Positions 43,822-55,360 are shown, counted from the stretch's first letter. The stretch is DNA of 64,000 nucleotides from Palaemon carinicauda (GCF_036898095.1 NC_090739.1:61709353-61773352); one strand, 5' to 3'. Made by a program: numbers and translations. Notes: generated by a model not told the origin, from the sequence alone.

Positions 43822-46518
43822 CTGTAATGAATATAGAATATGAAATTACAGTATATCATACTGAAAAGTACATGGTACCATAAGATTATTACAAAACTAA
43901 TCCCCATGTTCTCATAGCACTATAGTTGTGCAAATTTTTTATTAAACAATGAATGTAAGAATGTAGCAAATTACACTCTAAATAAGTACTTGAATTACTT
44001 TTAATCTTTAAAAACAAACAACGTGCACAGATATCACTGCTAAGGCGTTTCTAGGATCTCTTACAGACTAGAGACAAAAGCCTACACCTGTCATGATAAA
44101 CTGAGAGGAAGATAAAAGATAAAGAAATTACTGATACTGTACTTAATTTCAACAACTATTTTTCATGCAATCTCAAATAACCATGGTAAATAAAGTCTTT
44201 TTTTTTCAGCTTCCAAAAAATCAAAAATATAACGACTAAAGTGATGGATCCAGTTAATCAAAGTTTTCAGTTAATTATGGGTATTTACATGGAACCTGAC
44301 ACTTGCAGTTACAGGAATTGTTCATAACCGGATAAGAATCCCTTTCACTTCCTCGGTTTAAATAAATGCCGTGTAAAATATTAAAGAATTCCACTGCCCC
44401 TATACTTATGGAATATGGAAAATAGAAAACTGGGAAATGTTTGGGAGGCATAACAGAAAAAATTCTCTACCAAGCAGAAAAGAGAGACTCGCAGTTTTCC
44501 TAAATTCTTGCCAAGGGGGTGAAAATTATAGCAGACTCTTGGCAAAAAGTGACAAACCTTTCCTCAAAGTAGTTGCATCAAAACAATGTATTTGGATATT
44601 ATAGAACTAAAGAGAAATTCTATGGTAGACCTATTGGAGATTACCATAAAGAGGATATACCCAGGTTACCACTTACCTTTCCCAGATCAAGCACCTAAGA
44701 AGACTGACATACTTGTACACTTGTGGGCTAAAGTAGATTTCTATCCATGTAGTACATTGTCGATTGAACTTGAATAAACCTTTTCACAAACTCATTCTAA
44801 TCTTGGCAAAAATCATTGCTTGATCCTCATTACCTCTTGACTTACCTACCCAAGAAATTTCCAATGAGGTCAAATAACTGCATCAGCCTAAAAAAATATT
44901 TCATTACTTACTTTCATGAATGACAAGTTTTCATGTAACTGCATCCAGAGCCTACAAAGTGTTTGTACCCAAGAGAGTTTGTAATTCTGTGTTTATTGTT
45001 ATCAAATAAGCTCTCCCTACCTCTGGTGCTATTAGCATTAACGAAGAATCAATCATTTCATAAAATCTATCGAAAATTAATGTGCTATTCATTCTAAGAA
45101 GAGAGGACTCAATTACTGCCCACAAAATAAATATATTTTGCCATATCATAAGACCCTTTTTTCTAAGGTAAGAGCAGCAGGTGTAAAGATTGGGTGCATA
45201 GTACCAGGTCCTTTCATTCCTACCACCATTTTGACTAAACTTGTTAGCAAACGACACTCGCATTCATTTCAAAAGGATGCAATCAAACACATTTAGTGAA
45301 TCTTTATACAAAAAGAAACTAATTGGCCTGAGGATGTCATACGATTGTCACGCCAGCTACAAAACATCAAGAGAATAAAAGAGAACTTATTTCACAACCC
45401 GAGTGTTAAAGCATTTTGACTTACATCCCCACACACAAGGGATAAGTAGACAGTATTAACTTTTGTGTAGGTGCGATCAGTTTTTAAACTAGGTGTATGT
45501 CTAAAAAAAAATCACCCATGGTTCCTTGGTAACATTTTATATTCTATTATACAGTAGGGGACAGAAGAAAGCTTTTAGGTAATTTGTATAAGGGGAAATG
45601 GCCAAAAACTTTTGGAGAAGGAAAATAAAAAATGAGTGTTAGGGTAATAAAGATTTGATGTTAAGAAAAAGCAACCCTATACAGGTAGGTTATTATGCCA
45701 GCTGCCAAAACCAGCTAAAAAATGTTTGGTGGCAGCCGCCCATCAGACAGGCACACTGACAGGCAGGATTATAGCATTCGCAATGGGTGTTCCATACTGC
45801 ATTAGTCTCCTCCCAGTGTGCCAAACATCCTTCCCCACAGCCACAACACCAAGCTCTTGGAACAACATACGGTTATGCCAGTACAAGAAATAGCGCGGAA
45901 GCCTTTTAGGGCTTTGCACGAGACGAGAAAGGAGTGTTGTCATGTAATAACCTTTTGATCTAATTTCCATGCCATTTAAATTGTTTTAAAGTGTTTTTCC
46001 TATTTTCCTTGTAAATTATTAACTAGTATTAATTTCTGACATTAGGGTTTACAAATTGTTCAATAATTATTATCACAAATTTAAAAATGAGTACAGTACA
46101 TGTGAAAGTATTTATGGATGTGTGGAATGCATCAAATTAATTTTTCTATTTCTTATGGGAAAAATTGTTTTGGTTTACGAACATTTTGGGTTGTAAGTTC
46201 ACCCCCGGAACGGATTAAACTCGTAAACTGAAATATCTCTTTATTATAGATGCTTTGCCAGAGAAAAAAAAGATCTGAGTTTAATATGCAAGATGCTCTT
46301 TAACACCCAAAACTATTATTTCAAGATGACACCAAACTATAAAAAAATTTAAGAATTTGGCACACTTTGCTTGTTGATATAATCAAATAAAAAGTGCTCG
46401 ATACCACTAATAAAAACATTGTAAAATAACAAAAGTTTGTATTTCAGTAGAAGCACTCTGGCATCTCTGAGTTAGCCAAATCTTGCTTTGATATGTACTT
46501 GTACATGATGTTACTAAC
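43822..46518. other. intron with one less AT-rich patch
   Basis: Intron sequence. A patch at about 45680-45970 is clearly richer in GC and holds a 75-codon frame on the minus strand (start 45970). I do not recognise it; it may be a relic of a repeat. Nothing else was identified. Confidence 0.45.
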
Positions 46519-46630
46519 CTCTGACCAATGAGAATCATATATTATCACAGGACCCTTTGGGTAGCTTCCCAAATAGAACTCTTCTACAATGATAGCCATC
46601 AGATAAAATATGGACAAAACACCAACATAA
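46519..46630 (-). CDS. SLC38A7: SLC38A7-like exon (first one visible)
   Basis: The minus strand shows an acceptor (TTTTCAG at 46631-46637) and a donor GTTAGT at 46513-46518. The exon is 112 bp: one base completes a preceding split codon, then 37 codons, ending in phase 0 with HWSE. Its hydrophobic start (YVGVLSIFYLMAIIV) is a membrane span, followed by a loop; in SLC38A7 this aligns with the span and loop just before the PTICFG motif. The preceding exon is not in the clear part of the window. Confidence 0.8.
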
Positions 46631-49067
46631 CTGAAAATAGACATAAAGAAATATAAAAATGCCTTCATAACATCACTAAGCAAGCAAAATTCTATAACTT
46701 GAATACAATAGTCTGAAGACAATACAGTGGAAAAATACTGCTACTACAATGTCAAAAGTATTTACACTATTCTGTTCAACATGGGCTCTTTACCACAATA
46801 TGATAATACAATTAATGTAAAAAAAAATATTGCATCATTACCTATAAAAGTGGCAGGCTTAATTCAAAAGCAAAAGTCAGCCATAAAAAGATATAATCTA
46901 ATTTGATAAGTGTATGGCTGGGATTTTCTAAACCTAATGGAATACTGACTACATTTAAATACATCATATGTCAATAAAAAAAAATATATATTCCGCTAAA
47001 AACCTAAGGTGCAAGAACATACTTTGTAACTACTGTACATCAAACTACAATAAAATTGTAAAGATATAAGAAATCAGTCAGAGATAGCATTTCCAAATAC
47101 ACAAATGTATAAATTATCGAATCAGTACTGCTTACAATGTGTGTTGCAAACCATCCTTTACAAAATAACATTAATATTTTAGTTTAGTTTATATAGGCCA
47201 TCGTGTCACTTGTTAAAAATTTCATATGGCATGACTAGAGCCTTTGTTTTTGTGTGACTGGGGAAAGCTGGAGCAATGAAAAGTTGTAGAGGTCGGATTG
47301 TTAGCCAAGAGGAGACCTGAGGGAATAGATGAAAAGTTAAAATTATGAAACAAAGACTTAAGGAATGCTGCAAAGAAGTTTTAGTACAGTTTGAAATGCC
47401 ATGCAAATAGAGGTACTGTACTTTATACGGAAGGTATTTCCAGTATTTCTTTGGCCCATGACAAGTGTTTTCTGCACTTGTCATTTTACCATTGCCTTGA
47501 TTTTCTTCCAACCAGGTAATTAAGCCTCCTAAAATTTGTCCAACTTTGATTTCAGTGAGCACAGAAATTTACTGTATGTCAAGTTGAAAAATACCCTTCA
47601 ACAGAAATCCCAATACACCAAGGCTTCGAACAGAAAACTATCAAGTCTTGCAGACATATTTTGGTAATACCTAGAGTGGCACTAGACTAGTTTTTCTGGA
47701 GTTTTCCCAGAACTTAAAGTTAATTTTCTTTTCTGAATGGATTTCTTAAGTGGTCAGAGATTAAAGAAACATTTTTACATAAGAGGAACGGTTAAGGAAC
47801 CACAATTTTTACAATTTATATTCACTCGCACTCTTTTCCCAAGCAAGTGACAAAGAAAATGAGGATCATTATCACCCAACAATAAATCAATTGATCAACC
47901 CACATAGAAATGCATAGCATAAATCCAAAAGAAGACATTCCCTAATAATTTGCTTGATAGGGCAATGTCACTCTCCCTTGCCTTTGCCATTCATGAGTGG
48001 CCTTGAAACCTTTAAGCCTTTAAACAAGAACTTGATCTGCTGTAGACATGGTCGCATTTGAAAGGTTTATCCAGAACCTTTGCAACACCTCAAAACAACC
48101 CTTTCATTAGTGGTCTATTTCACATGCATGTACTTAGTGATCTTAAGATAAATGACAGCTTAAAGGCTGAAATTATTCTTTTTTTATGGGACATGCCATC
48201 TCTCTTTAAAGTCTTTTGTATGATATCAATTTGGGCATCTTGAGAACTTTTCAAGACAGGTTTCATTTCAAATTTATTCAACACTTATCTTAATTTGTTT
48301 TATTTTTAGCCATTCCTATTTCATAGTTTGTTCTTTACTTCATTTTTTCCATACTGACCTGCTTTCCATATTGGATAGAATCCTTTACCAAATTGATTCA
48401 TGGCATTATTTTTTGTTGAAGATAATGATTATTAAATGATTAAGGCATGAATAACTACTGAATACAGTAGATATTAAGTGGAGCAATAATACAAATAAAT
48501 TTGTCATAATATTAACCCACCCAAGGATGAGCAATTGCTGAGAGTTTTACTGTTAGGATTATAAGTTAAACCTTCATTGTTTGTAAATCTGACTTGAAAC
48601 CTAATGTACCAATCTAAAACAGGACTTTTTTATGCATGATAGAACGCCAATAAAAGAACAGATGCTATTCTGGGAAACTCAAAGCCTACGCTAGTGGTCT
48701 ATATACAGTACTGTACAATAAAACAAATTAAGGTGAATTCCAAAACAAGATAGGATGAATACCAAATAGTGGCTAAAATAGAGAAAAAGTATCGCATACT
48801 GTACTGTAAGGTATGTTTAAAATTCTTGAGGGAAACGATCAGAACAAGAGCCTGAGCCTGAGTTTCAAAAACAAATGTGTGAAAATTAAAATACACCCTA
48901 AGCCGAAAAATAAGTTCCAATAACACCTTCACTAAGCCACAAAACCACTGACATTTGCTTGTATAATCAATAAACTTTGTGGAACATATTGATTAAACTG
49001 ATCTTTCATCCAAATCTCTATTTCCACTTCACATCTCTTATTAATATTGCATTGTTCATAATATGAT
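46631..49067. other. intron upstream of the first visible exon
   Basis: I searched this interval on the minus strand for the next SLC38A7-like exon (the segment before the YVGVLS span) and found none. An open frame at 47206-47562 (minus) has no family likeness that I recognise. Confidence 0.45.
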
Positions 49068-49257
49068 ATTTTAATTATAAAATAAATTTTTGAATATACT
49101 TACCCGGTGAATATATAATAGCTGAGCCCTCCGGCGGCTCGACAGAAAAAACACACAAAAACTCGCGAGCGATCGCTATGAAGGTTGCGGGTGTGCCCAC
49201 TAGCGCCAACTATCGGCCAGATACCGTATATACATGTAAACAGACCCAATTCTTCTC
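49068..49257 (-). repeat. low-coordinate inverted terminal repeat of element A
   Basis: The reverse complement of 62351-62525 from the AGCCCTCCGGCGGCTCGACA block to CAGACCCAAT. It contains the palindrome AGCGATCGCT. The outermost ~45 bases (ATTTTAATTATAAAATAAAT and on) are specific to this end and recur in the internal complementary region. Confidence 0.9.
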
Positions 49258-49300
49258 ATCCCGCTGGGTCTCTATCGGGGAGGAAGGGGGGGCCTTTAAT

Positions 49301-49393
49301 TTATATATTCACCGGGTAAGTATATTCAAAAATTTATTTTATAATTAAAATATAATTTTTAAATATTTAACTTAGCCGGTGAATATATAATAG
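49301..49393. repeat. internal complementary region of element A
   Basis: Bases 49301-49351 are the exact reverse complement of the low-coordinate end (49068-49118). Bases 49354-49393 are the reverse complement of the high-coordinate end (62486-62525). Together they reproduce the joined ends of the element, as in element C. Confidence 0.92.
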
Positions 49394-49790
49394 CTGATTC
49401 ACACCCATGGTGGTGGGTAGAGACCAGAGTTAATTAAGTTTACAGCGTATATGCTTAGAGTTTTTGACAGTTATATCATAACAAAACCCAAATATATATA
49501 GGTACCTGGTAAGGAAGTTGACTTAGACGATTACTCTGCCTTATTAGTCTGTCTTCCTCACGAAGCCCAGCGATCCTCTTAGGATGCTGAAAGACTCCCA
49601 GGAGTTGAAGTATTGAGGGTTGCAACCCATACAACAGGACCTCATCAAACCCCTAATCTGGGCGCTCTCAAGAAATGACTTTGACCACCCGCCAAATCAA
49701 CCAGGATGCGAAAGGCTTCTTAGCCTTCCGTACAACCCAAAAAACAATATTAAAAACATTTCAAGAGACCGATTAAAAAGGATATTGGAA

Positions 49791-51368
49791 TTAGGGTAAT
49801 GTAGTGGTAGAACCCTCACCCACTACTGCACTCGCTGCAACGAATGGACCCAGTGTGTAGCAGTCCTCGTAAAGAGTCTGGACATCTTTTAAGTAAAATG
49901 ACGCGAACACTGACTTGTTTCTCCAAAAAGTCGCGTCCATAATACTTTGCAGAGATTTATTTTGCTTGAAGGCCACTGAAGTTGCTATAGCTCTAACTTC
50001 GTGTGTCTTAACCTTAAGCAAACATCGGTCTTTCTCATTCAAGTGAGAATGAGCTTCTCGTATTAAAAATCTGATAAAATATGACAAAGCATTCTTTGAC
50101 ATAGGCAATGATGGTTTCTTAACTGAGCACCATAATGCCTCAGATTTACCTCGTAATGACTTAGTACGAGCTAAATAGAACTTAAGAGCTCTAACAGGAC
50201 ATAATACTCTTTCCAGTTCGTTGCCTACGATCTCTGATAAGCAAGGAATATCAAAAGATTTAGGCCAAGGACGAGAAGGCAGTTCATTTTTGGCCAGGAA
50301 ACCAAGTTGAAGTGAACAAGTGGCTTTTTCTGTAGAAAAGCCGATGTTCTTACTGAAGGCATGAAGTTCACTGACCCTTTTAGCCGAAGCCAAGCACACT
50401 AGGAAAAGTGTCTTGAGGGTGAGATCCTTCAGGGAGGCTGAATGTAATGGCTCACACCTGTCTGACATGAGGAACCTTAGGACCACATCTAAGTTCCATC
50501 CAGGAGTTGCCAAACGACGTTCCTTAGAGGTCTTGAAAGACTTAAGGAGATCTTGGAGATCTTTATTGTTGGAAAGATCTAAGCCTCTATGTCGAAAGAC
50601 CGAAGCCAACATGCTCCTGTAGCCCTTAATCGTGGGAGCTGAAAGGGAGCGAACCTTTCTCAGATGTAAAAGAAAATCTGCGATTTGGGCTACAGAGGTA
50701 CTGGACGAGGACACAAATGCTGACTTGCACCAGTCTCGAAAGACTTCCCACTTCGACTGGTATACTCTAATGGTAGAAGCTCTCCTCGCTCTTGCAATCG
50801 CACTGGCTGCCTCCTTCGAAAAGCCTCGAGCTCTTGAGAGCCTTTCGATAGTCTGAAGGAAGTCAGACGAAGAGCGGGGAGGCTTTGATGGACATTCTTT
50901 ACGTGGGGCTGACGTAACAGATCTACCCTTAGAGGAAGACTTCTTAGAAAGTCTACCAGCCATTGAAGTACCTCGGTGAACCATTCTCTCGCGGGCCAGA
51001 GGGTAGCAACCAACGTCAACCCTGTCCCTTCGTGAGAGGCGAACTTCTGCAGTACCTTGTTGACTATCTTGAATGATGGGAATGCATATAAGTCCAGAAG
51101 AGACCAATCCAGTAGAAACGCGTCTATGTGGATTGCTTCTGTATTGAGGACTGGAGAGCAATAGATTGGTAACCTTTTGGTCAACGAGGTGGCAAAGAGG
51201 TCTATGGTGGGTTGACCCCAAGTAGCCCAAAGACTCTTGCCCACGTCCTTGTGGAGGGTCCATTCCGTGGGTATCACCTGACCCCTCCGACTGAGACAGT
51301 CTGCCAAGACGTTCAAGTCCCCCTGGATGAATCTCGTCAACAGGGAGATGCCTCGATTTCTTGACCAT
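49791..51368 (-). CDS. element A tyrosine recombinase, intact frame
   Basis: A 525-codon open frame on the minus strand. The recombinase proper begins around residue 160 (DFLQTIERLSRARGF). Catalytic residues are R331 (ASAKRVSEL), H456 and R459 (THEVRA) and Y492 (SFYLKDV), with the FW before the final Tyr block. All expected residues are present and the frame is unbroken, in contrast to the rest of the element. The first ~160 residues overlap the RNase H/MT-like frame (50690-51472) in another phase, the same overlapping arrangement as in element C. Expected function: integration of the circular DNA product. The recombinase end lies toward the internal complementary region. Confidence 0.9.
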   Translation of the reverse strand: MVKKSRHLPVDEIHPGGLERLGRLSQSEGSGDTHGMDPPQGRGQESLGYLGSTHHRPLCHLVDQKVTNLLLSSPQYRSNPHRRVSTGLVSSGLICIPIIQDSQQGTAEVRLSRRDRVDVGCYPLARERMVHRGTSMAGRLSKKSSSKGRSVTSAPRKECPSKPPRSSSDFLQTIERLSRARGFSKEAASAIARARRASTIRVYQSKWEVFRDWCKSAFVSSSSTSVAQIADFLLHLRKVRSLSAPTIKGYRSMLASVFRHRGLDLSNNKDLQDLLKSFKTSKERRLATPGWNLDVVLRFLMSDRCEPLHSASLKDLTLKTLFLVCLASAKRVSELHAFSKNIGFSTEKATCSLQLGFLAKNELPSRPWPKSFDIPCLSEIVGNELERVLCPVRALKFYLARTKSLRGKSEALWCSVKKPSLPMSKNALSYFIRFLIREAHSHLNEKDRCLLKVKTHEVRAIATSVAFKQNKSLQSIMDATFWRNKSVFASFYLKDVQTLYEDCYTLGPFVAASAVVGEGSTTTLP

Positions 51369-51697
51369 AAGAGAAGGTCCCTTGCGATCTCGTACAGCGT
51401 GAAGGAGTGTGTGCCTCCTTGCTTGGAGATGTACGCCAAAGCTGTGGTGTTGTCTGAGTTGACCTCTACCACTTAGTTTCGAAGAAGCTTTCGAATATCA
51501 TCAAGGCCAAGTGGACTGCTAATAGCTCCTTGCCGTTGATGTGCATGCTCTTCTGACTTGAGGTCCACAGACCCGAGCATTCCCGACCGTCCAGGGTCGC
51601 ACCCCAACCCAAATCCGACGCGTCTGAGAACAACACGTGGTTTGGGTTCTTGACTGCTAGGGATAGTCCCTCTCTCAGACTGATATTGCTGTCCCAC
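50690..51697 (-). pseudogene. element A RNase H and MT-like region, frameshifted
   Basis: From about 51670 down, one minus-strand frame reads HVLFSDASDLGWGATLDG and KELLAVHLAL (first two catalytic acids of RNase H). It then runs into a stop next to 51472. The frame 51472-50690 continues with VEVNSDNTTALAYISK (third acid) and ADCLSR. It goes on to an MT-like segment (IDLFATSLTKRLPIY, DLYAFPSFKIVNKVLQKF, LWPAREWF). Compared with element B, one base is missing in the AAGTGGTAG stretch near 51472, which causes the frame break. The function is therefore lost unless frameshifting occurs. Confidence 0.8.
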
Positions 51698-51924
51698 CAT
51701 TTAAGGCATGCCTTTACTGGTTCGGAGACTGGGAATGATACCGTCTCTAACGTCTTGTCCTAGTTCCAGTGAGAGGCTAGATGGAACCGGAGAGGAAGAA
51801 GGTGTAGTCTCCCTAGTGAGACAAACTGCTCCAGGGATGAGAGAGTCCCTACGAGACTGTTCCAACTCCTGACTGAACAAACGTTCTCTTTTCAGCATTA
51901 GTTAGACTTCGAGCAGGGCTTGTT

Positions 51925-52620
51925 CTATTCGGGTGGCAGACGGAAAAGCCCGAAAAAACTGGACTGCGAATCTCCATCCCCAAATATAGAATAATCTGGG
52001 ATGGGATCAGTTGGGACTTTTAGGTTGACCAAAAGTCCCAACTCCCTGGCCAGACTCAACGTCCAAAGTAGATCCTGCAGACAGCGAAGACTGGACGATG
52101 CTCTGAGAAGCCAGTCGTCCAAGTACAGGGAGGCTCGGATCCCCGATAGATGGAGGAATTTTGCCACATTCCTCATGAGCCTCGTAAACACGAGAGGAGC
52201 AGGACTGAGGCCAAAGCACAGGGCTCGAAACTGGTACCCCACATTCCTGTAAACAAACCTCAGAAACGGTTGGGAATCCGGGTGTATAGGAATGTAGAAG
52301 TATGCCTCCTGAAGGTCGAGAGAGACCATCCAGTCGCCTTCCATTAATGCTGTCAAGACAGCCTGGTAGACTTCATCGTGAAGTTTGTCTTGACAATGAA
52401 CACATTGAGCGCACTTGCCTCTTACGTACTCCTGCAGTGAACATGGCTGCCAGATCATTGGAGCCATCCCTGAGGGACTTGTTCCTGCAGAGAACGTGGC
52501 TGTCAGATCATTGGAGCCATCCCTGAAAGCCTTGTTTATGCATGACATAATTGTACAGCAAAACTTCAAACGCTCGAAAAAACTCCTAACAGGAGATGGT
52601 CTAGCTCTGAAGTCGACCAT
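51925..52620 (-). pseudogene. element A reverse transcriptase fragment fused to gag-like sequence
   Basis: A 231-residue frame. From about residue 87 it reads AVLTALMEGDWMVSLDLQEA, then RALCFGLSPAPLVFTRLM and the YLDD box at residues 166-169 (LYLDDWLLRAS), which are RT palm motifs. The fingers (the PxPKK...DLS region) are absent. Upstream of the palm, the frame is gag-like sequence spanning a 53-bp tandem duplication (about 52431-52536). The thumb ends early at a stop near 51925. I infer an internal deletion that joined the gag end to the RT palm, so the enzyme would be inactive. Confidence 0.8.
52431..52536. repeat. 53-bp tandem duplication in element A
   Basis: Two copies of a 53-bp unit beginning CCTGCAG-GAAC-TGGCTG and containing CAGATCATTGGAGCCATCCC start at 52431 and 52484, with a few substitutions. 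Because 53 is not a multiple of three, the second copy is read in a different frame (RDGSNDLTATFSAG against GMAPMIWQPCSLQ). Confidence 0.85.
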
Positions 52621-52975
52621 AAAATCTTGGAGCGTCTCATGGCCAGGCGCCAGGGAGAGTCTATGAGGTTTGAGAAGTCTATCTGGGCAGAGGCAGGAAC
52701 TCCCAAGCCGAGAACTTCTCCCGTGTCATATCAGACTCTCGCTCTATAAGCCAGCTTAAAAGTAGGGAAAGCAAAGGCTGTCTCCCCCAAACTCCTCCTG
52801 GTGATTAACCAGTCGCCTAGCAAACGTAAAGCTCTCTTAGAAGAGCGAGAGAGCACTAGCTTAGAAAACAACGGCTTCGAAGTAGCTAGGCCTAGTGTAA
52901 ACTCTGACGTTTAGGCGAACGAGGAGCAGCAGTTACAAAAAGATCCGGACAAAGATCCTTAAAAATCAGCATGAT

Positions 52976-54128
52976 TTATTTAAAGTCCATAGAGGGCTGA
53001 GCAGCTTTAGGCTCCTCTCCGTCTGACAGAGTCCTCAAGGGAATATCAGTAGGAGGGGGATCAGCAACTTCCTCATCTGAAGGAACCTTGTCCGACAATA
53101 GCCGAGTCTCAAGCAAGGGAGAGACCTGCCGTGGTGGCAATGCTTGACAAGCAGAGTCCACACGCAAAGGAGCAATCAGTAGCAGTCAAGGACGCTATGT
53201 CATGTAACTGCTTAAAGGACTGACCAGTAACAACAACAGGTGCGGGAGGACGTTCGACGTCAACTCGAGACTGCCTTGACTGCTTAGACTGAGCAGTCAA
53301 AACAACTCTTGACTGCGGTGCTTGACGCTCAACGTCAAAACAAGTCAACTCTGCTGGTTGGTGAATGTCCTGAACGTCAACAAGAGCAAGCGGCAGCGGT
53401 TGAACGTCCACAAGCGGCTGAGAGTCAACACGGGACTGCATCGAGTGAGGCTCTACAAAACACGATTGACGTGACTTTGTAACGTCAATGTCAACAGGAC
53501 GAGCAAAGGCTCGTTTGGGCGGCTGACGGCCAAGATCTCGATCAGCTAAGCGGCGAGGATCATCGTGAACCTGCTCAACAGAATAGTCCTCCATAAGAGA
53601 GGCAAGCTTATTCTGCATGTCTTGCCGTACAACCCATTTAGGATCAACGGGAATGGTTGCGGTAAGAGACGAGGGTAACGTCTGTGACTGCAAAACCTTG
53701 CCTACAAAAAGACTCTCGGAGCCTGTGTTACGCTTTTGTTTAGGCGGCGAGCAGTCTTCCGATGACTGCATAGGGTCCGAGCTGTCCTAATGGTTACAAC
53801 CAGGACGCTGGACCTGTCCTGAAAGGACTGACTTTCGCTTAAAGGGCCTCGAAACCTTGTTCCACGGTTTCTTATGCGAAAAGCCTTCGGATGACGAGGA
53901 GAAAATCGTCTCGCTCGTCTTATGGTAGGGGCGGTGTTGATGAGACACGCCTGAAACCATAGAGGGAACGTCTGTTCGCTGATCAAGTCCTCTCGAACCC
54001 ATAAGTCGTACGACATTACTTCTCCCCTGGGCTTGGGAGCTTGCAAGAGGTCTCGGACTAGGTGAACGACAGGCACGAACAGACGAACCCTCGGTCGCAA
54101 CACTGATAACACTTTGCGCAATTATCAC
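52976..54128 (-). pseudogene. element A gag-like region with an internal stop
   Basis: One frame runs from 54128 (MIIAQSVISVATEG) and meets a stop at 53787-53789. It resumes in the same frame at 53771 (MQSSEDCSPPKQKRN) and continues to 53109. It contains DMQNKLASLMEDYSVEQV (a possible short coiled segment), then a stretch rich in Val, Gln and Pro (VDVQPLPLALVDVQ). Position, composition and correspondence with the gag-like part of element B support the assignment; there is no catalytic domain. The in-frame stop means that it is broken. Confidence 0.7.
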
Positions 54129-54129
54129 T

Positions 54130-54542
54130 TTATCACTACGATTTTCTGTTTTGCACTTACTTCACTGAAATCGAATTTTACAATTCACATTAGGTATGAA
54201 TAAAACTGATTTCTACCTGAAGCACGCAATTCTACCCTCATCAAAAGGTTATAATTGCGAAATCAGTCGTATAATGTAAGCACATTAATACAAGCAAAAA
54301 AACAGTAAACATATATTAAGATAAAAAGATCAGTGGCTGGGAAGGAGACTAAACACTAGTTCATTCAAAACTACGTTTTCAATCTCTCACCGTACAGTGC
54401 CTTGGGACGAGAATAAAAACTAAAAACGTTTTATCCTTTCTCCCCGTACAGAGACTAGAGACGAGAGTAAAAAACTGACTCGAGAACAACGTTACTCGCT
54501 TGGGACGAGAATAAAGATCGGAACGTTCTCTCTTCCTCTCTC

Positions 54543-54582
<40 letters not shown>

Positions 54583-55123
54583 GATTTCGCACCGAAGAGA
54601 AGAGCCCACTTACCTTTCGTCAATAAACAGGTTATTTGACCAAAGGAAAAAACTGAAAGGTTTTTCAATTAACAAGTTCCTTTAAAATAGTATTTAAAAC
54701 ATTTAAGTTTGAAAGAAGAATGAACAAAACGTCAGAATCGATTTACTCTTTCTGCAAAGTGAAACCGTGATTCTCTCTCTCTCTATCGTAACGATAGAGC
54801 GCAAACTGCGTAGCATAAATAAACTAAACGTTAGTTCATCTTTGAAACAGTACGAAGACTATTCAAAGAAAATCTTTCATAAAATATTTACTAAAAAATA
54901 TTTATTTAATAAGTTTTAAATCATTTGCTCTGTAAAAGTTATTTACGATTGAAAGGGCTCAACGTTGTTTAACTTCGGTTTCCAAGTTAGGACCGCCTAC
55001 TCTCGGATTAGAGGAGGAATAGGAAAGGTCGCATATAAACAAATCATTAAAATTTATCTTGATGTTTATTATAAATGGAAAGCTAATCGAAGAGGCCTAA
55101 TAAAGGCGGTTGAGATATAAAAT
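54130..55123 (-). other. leader of element A with CT/GA microsatellite
   Basis: Non-coding part between gag and the insertion point of element B. A (CT)n run lies at about 54531-54582. The inverted motif ATCGTAACGAT (about 54786-54796) recurs in the equivalent leader of element B (about 61285-61295), showing that the two leaders are homologous. Confidence 0.7.
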
Positions 55124-55316
55124 GTTATTTTCATTAGTAAAATAAATTTTTGAATATACTTACCCGATAATCATGTAGCTGTCAACTCTGTTGCCGACAG
55201 AAATCTACGGTTGGGATACGCCAGCGATCGCTATACAGGTGGGGGTGAACACCACAGCGCCATCTGTGGTCAGGTACTCCAGTACTTCTTGTCAACACCA
55301 CCTCAATTTTTTCCTC
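55124..55316 (-). repeat. low-coordinate inverted terminal repeat of element B
   Basis: Reverse complement of 61889-62061 from CATGTAGCTGTCAACTCTG to CAATTTTTTCCTC, with one substitution (GGTTGGG against GGTCGGG) and one T-run length difference. It contains the AGCGATCGCT palindrome, also found in element A. Confidence 0.92.
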
Positions 55317-55360
55317 GGTCCACTGGTTCTCTATGGGGAGGAAGGGTGGGTCAATTAAAT

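Larger units (their letters stand above)
20362..46630 (-). other. SLC38A7: SLC38A7-like transporter gene, 3' six exons (partial gene span)
   Basis: Six minus-strand exons join in consistent phase to encode about 267 residues ending in a stop, with GT-AG borders at every junction. The product matches the C-terminal half of a sodium-coupled neutral amino-acid transporter; in the family, SLC38A7 is a lysosomal glutamine/asparagine exporter. The diagnostic stretch is PTICFGYQCHVSSVP, which is characteristic of the SLC38A7/A8 branch. The first base of the 46519-46630 exon completes a codon begun in an earlier exon. That exon was not found between 46631 and 49067 or right of 62526, so the N-terminal half probably lies beyond 64000. 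The 18.6-kb intron between 42554 and 23925 holds minisatellite array 2 and DIRS element C; the next intron upstream holds elements A and B. SLC38A7 is my best match, but SLC38A8 or an arthropod-specific relative is possible. Confidence 0.85.

Noticed and set aside
47206..47562. Minus-strand frame of 118 codons as a missing transporter exon
   Set aside because: No similarity to the expected SLC38 segment and no suitable splice borders found.
54531..54582. (CT)n run as a regulatory site
   Set aside because: It is a simple microsatellite in the leader of element A. A similar run in B shows family ancestry but gives no evidence of function.
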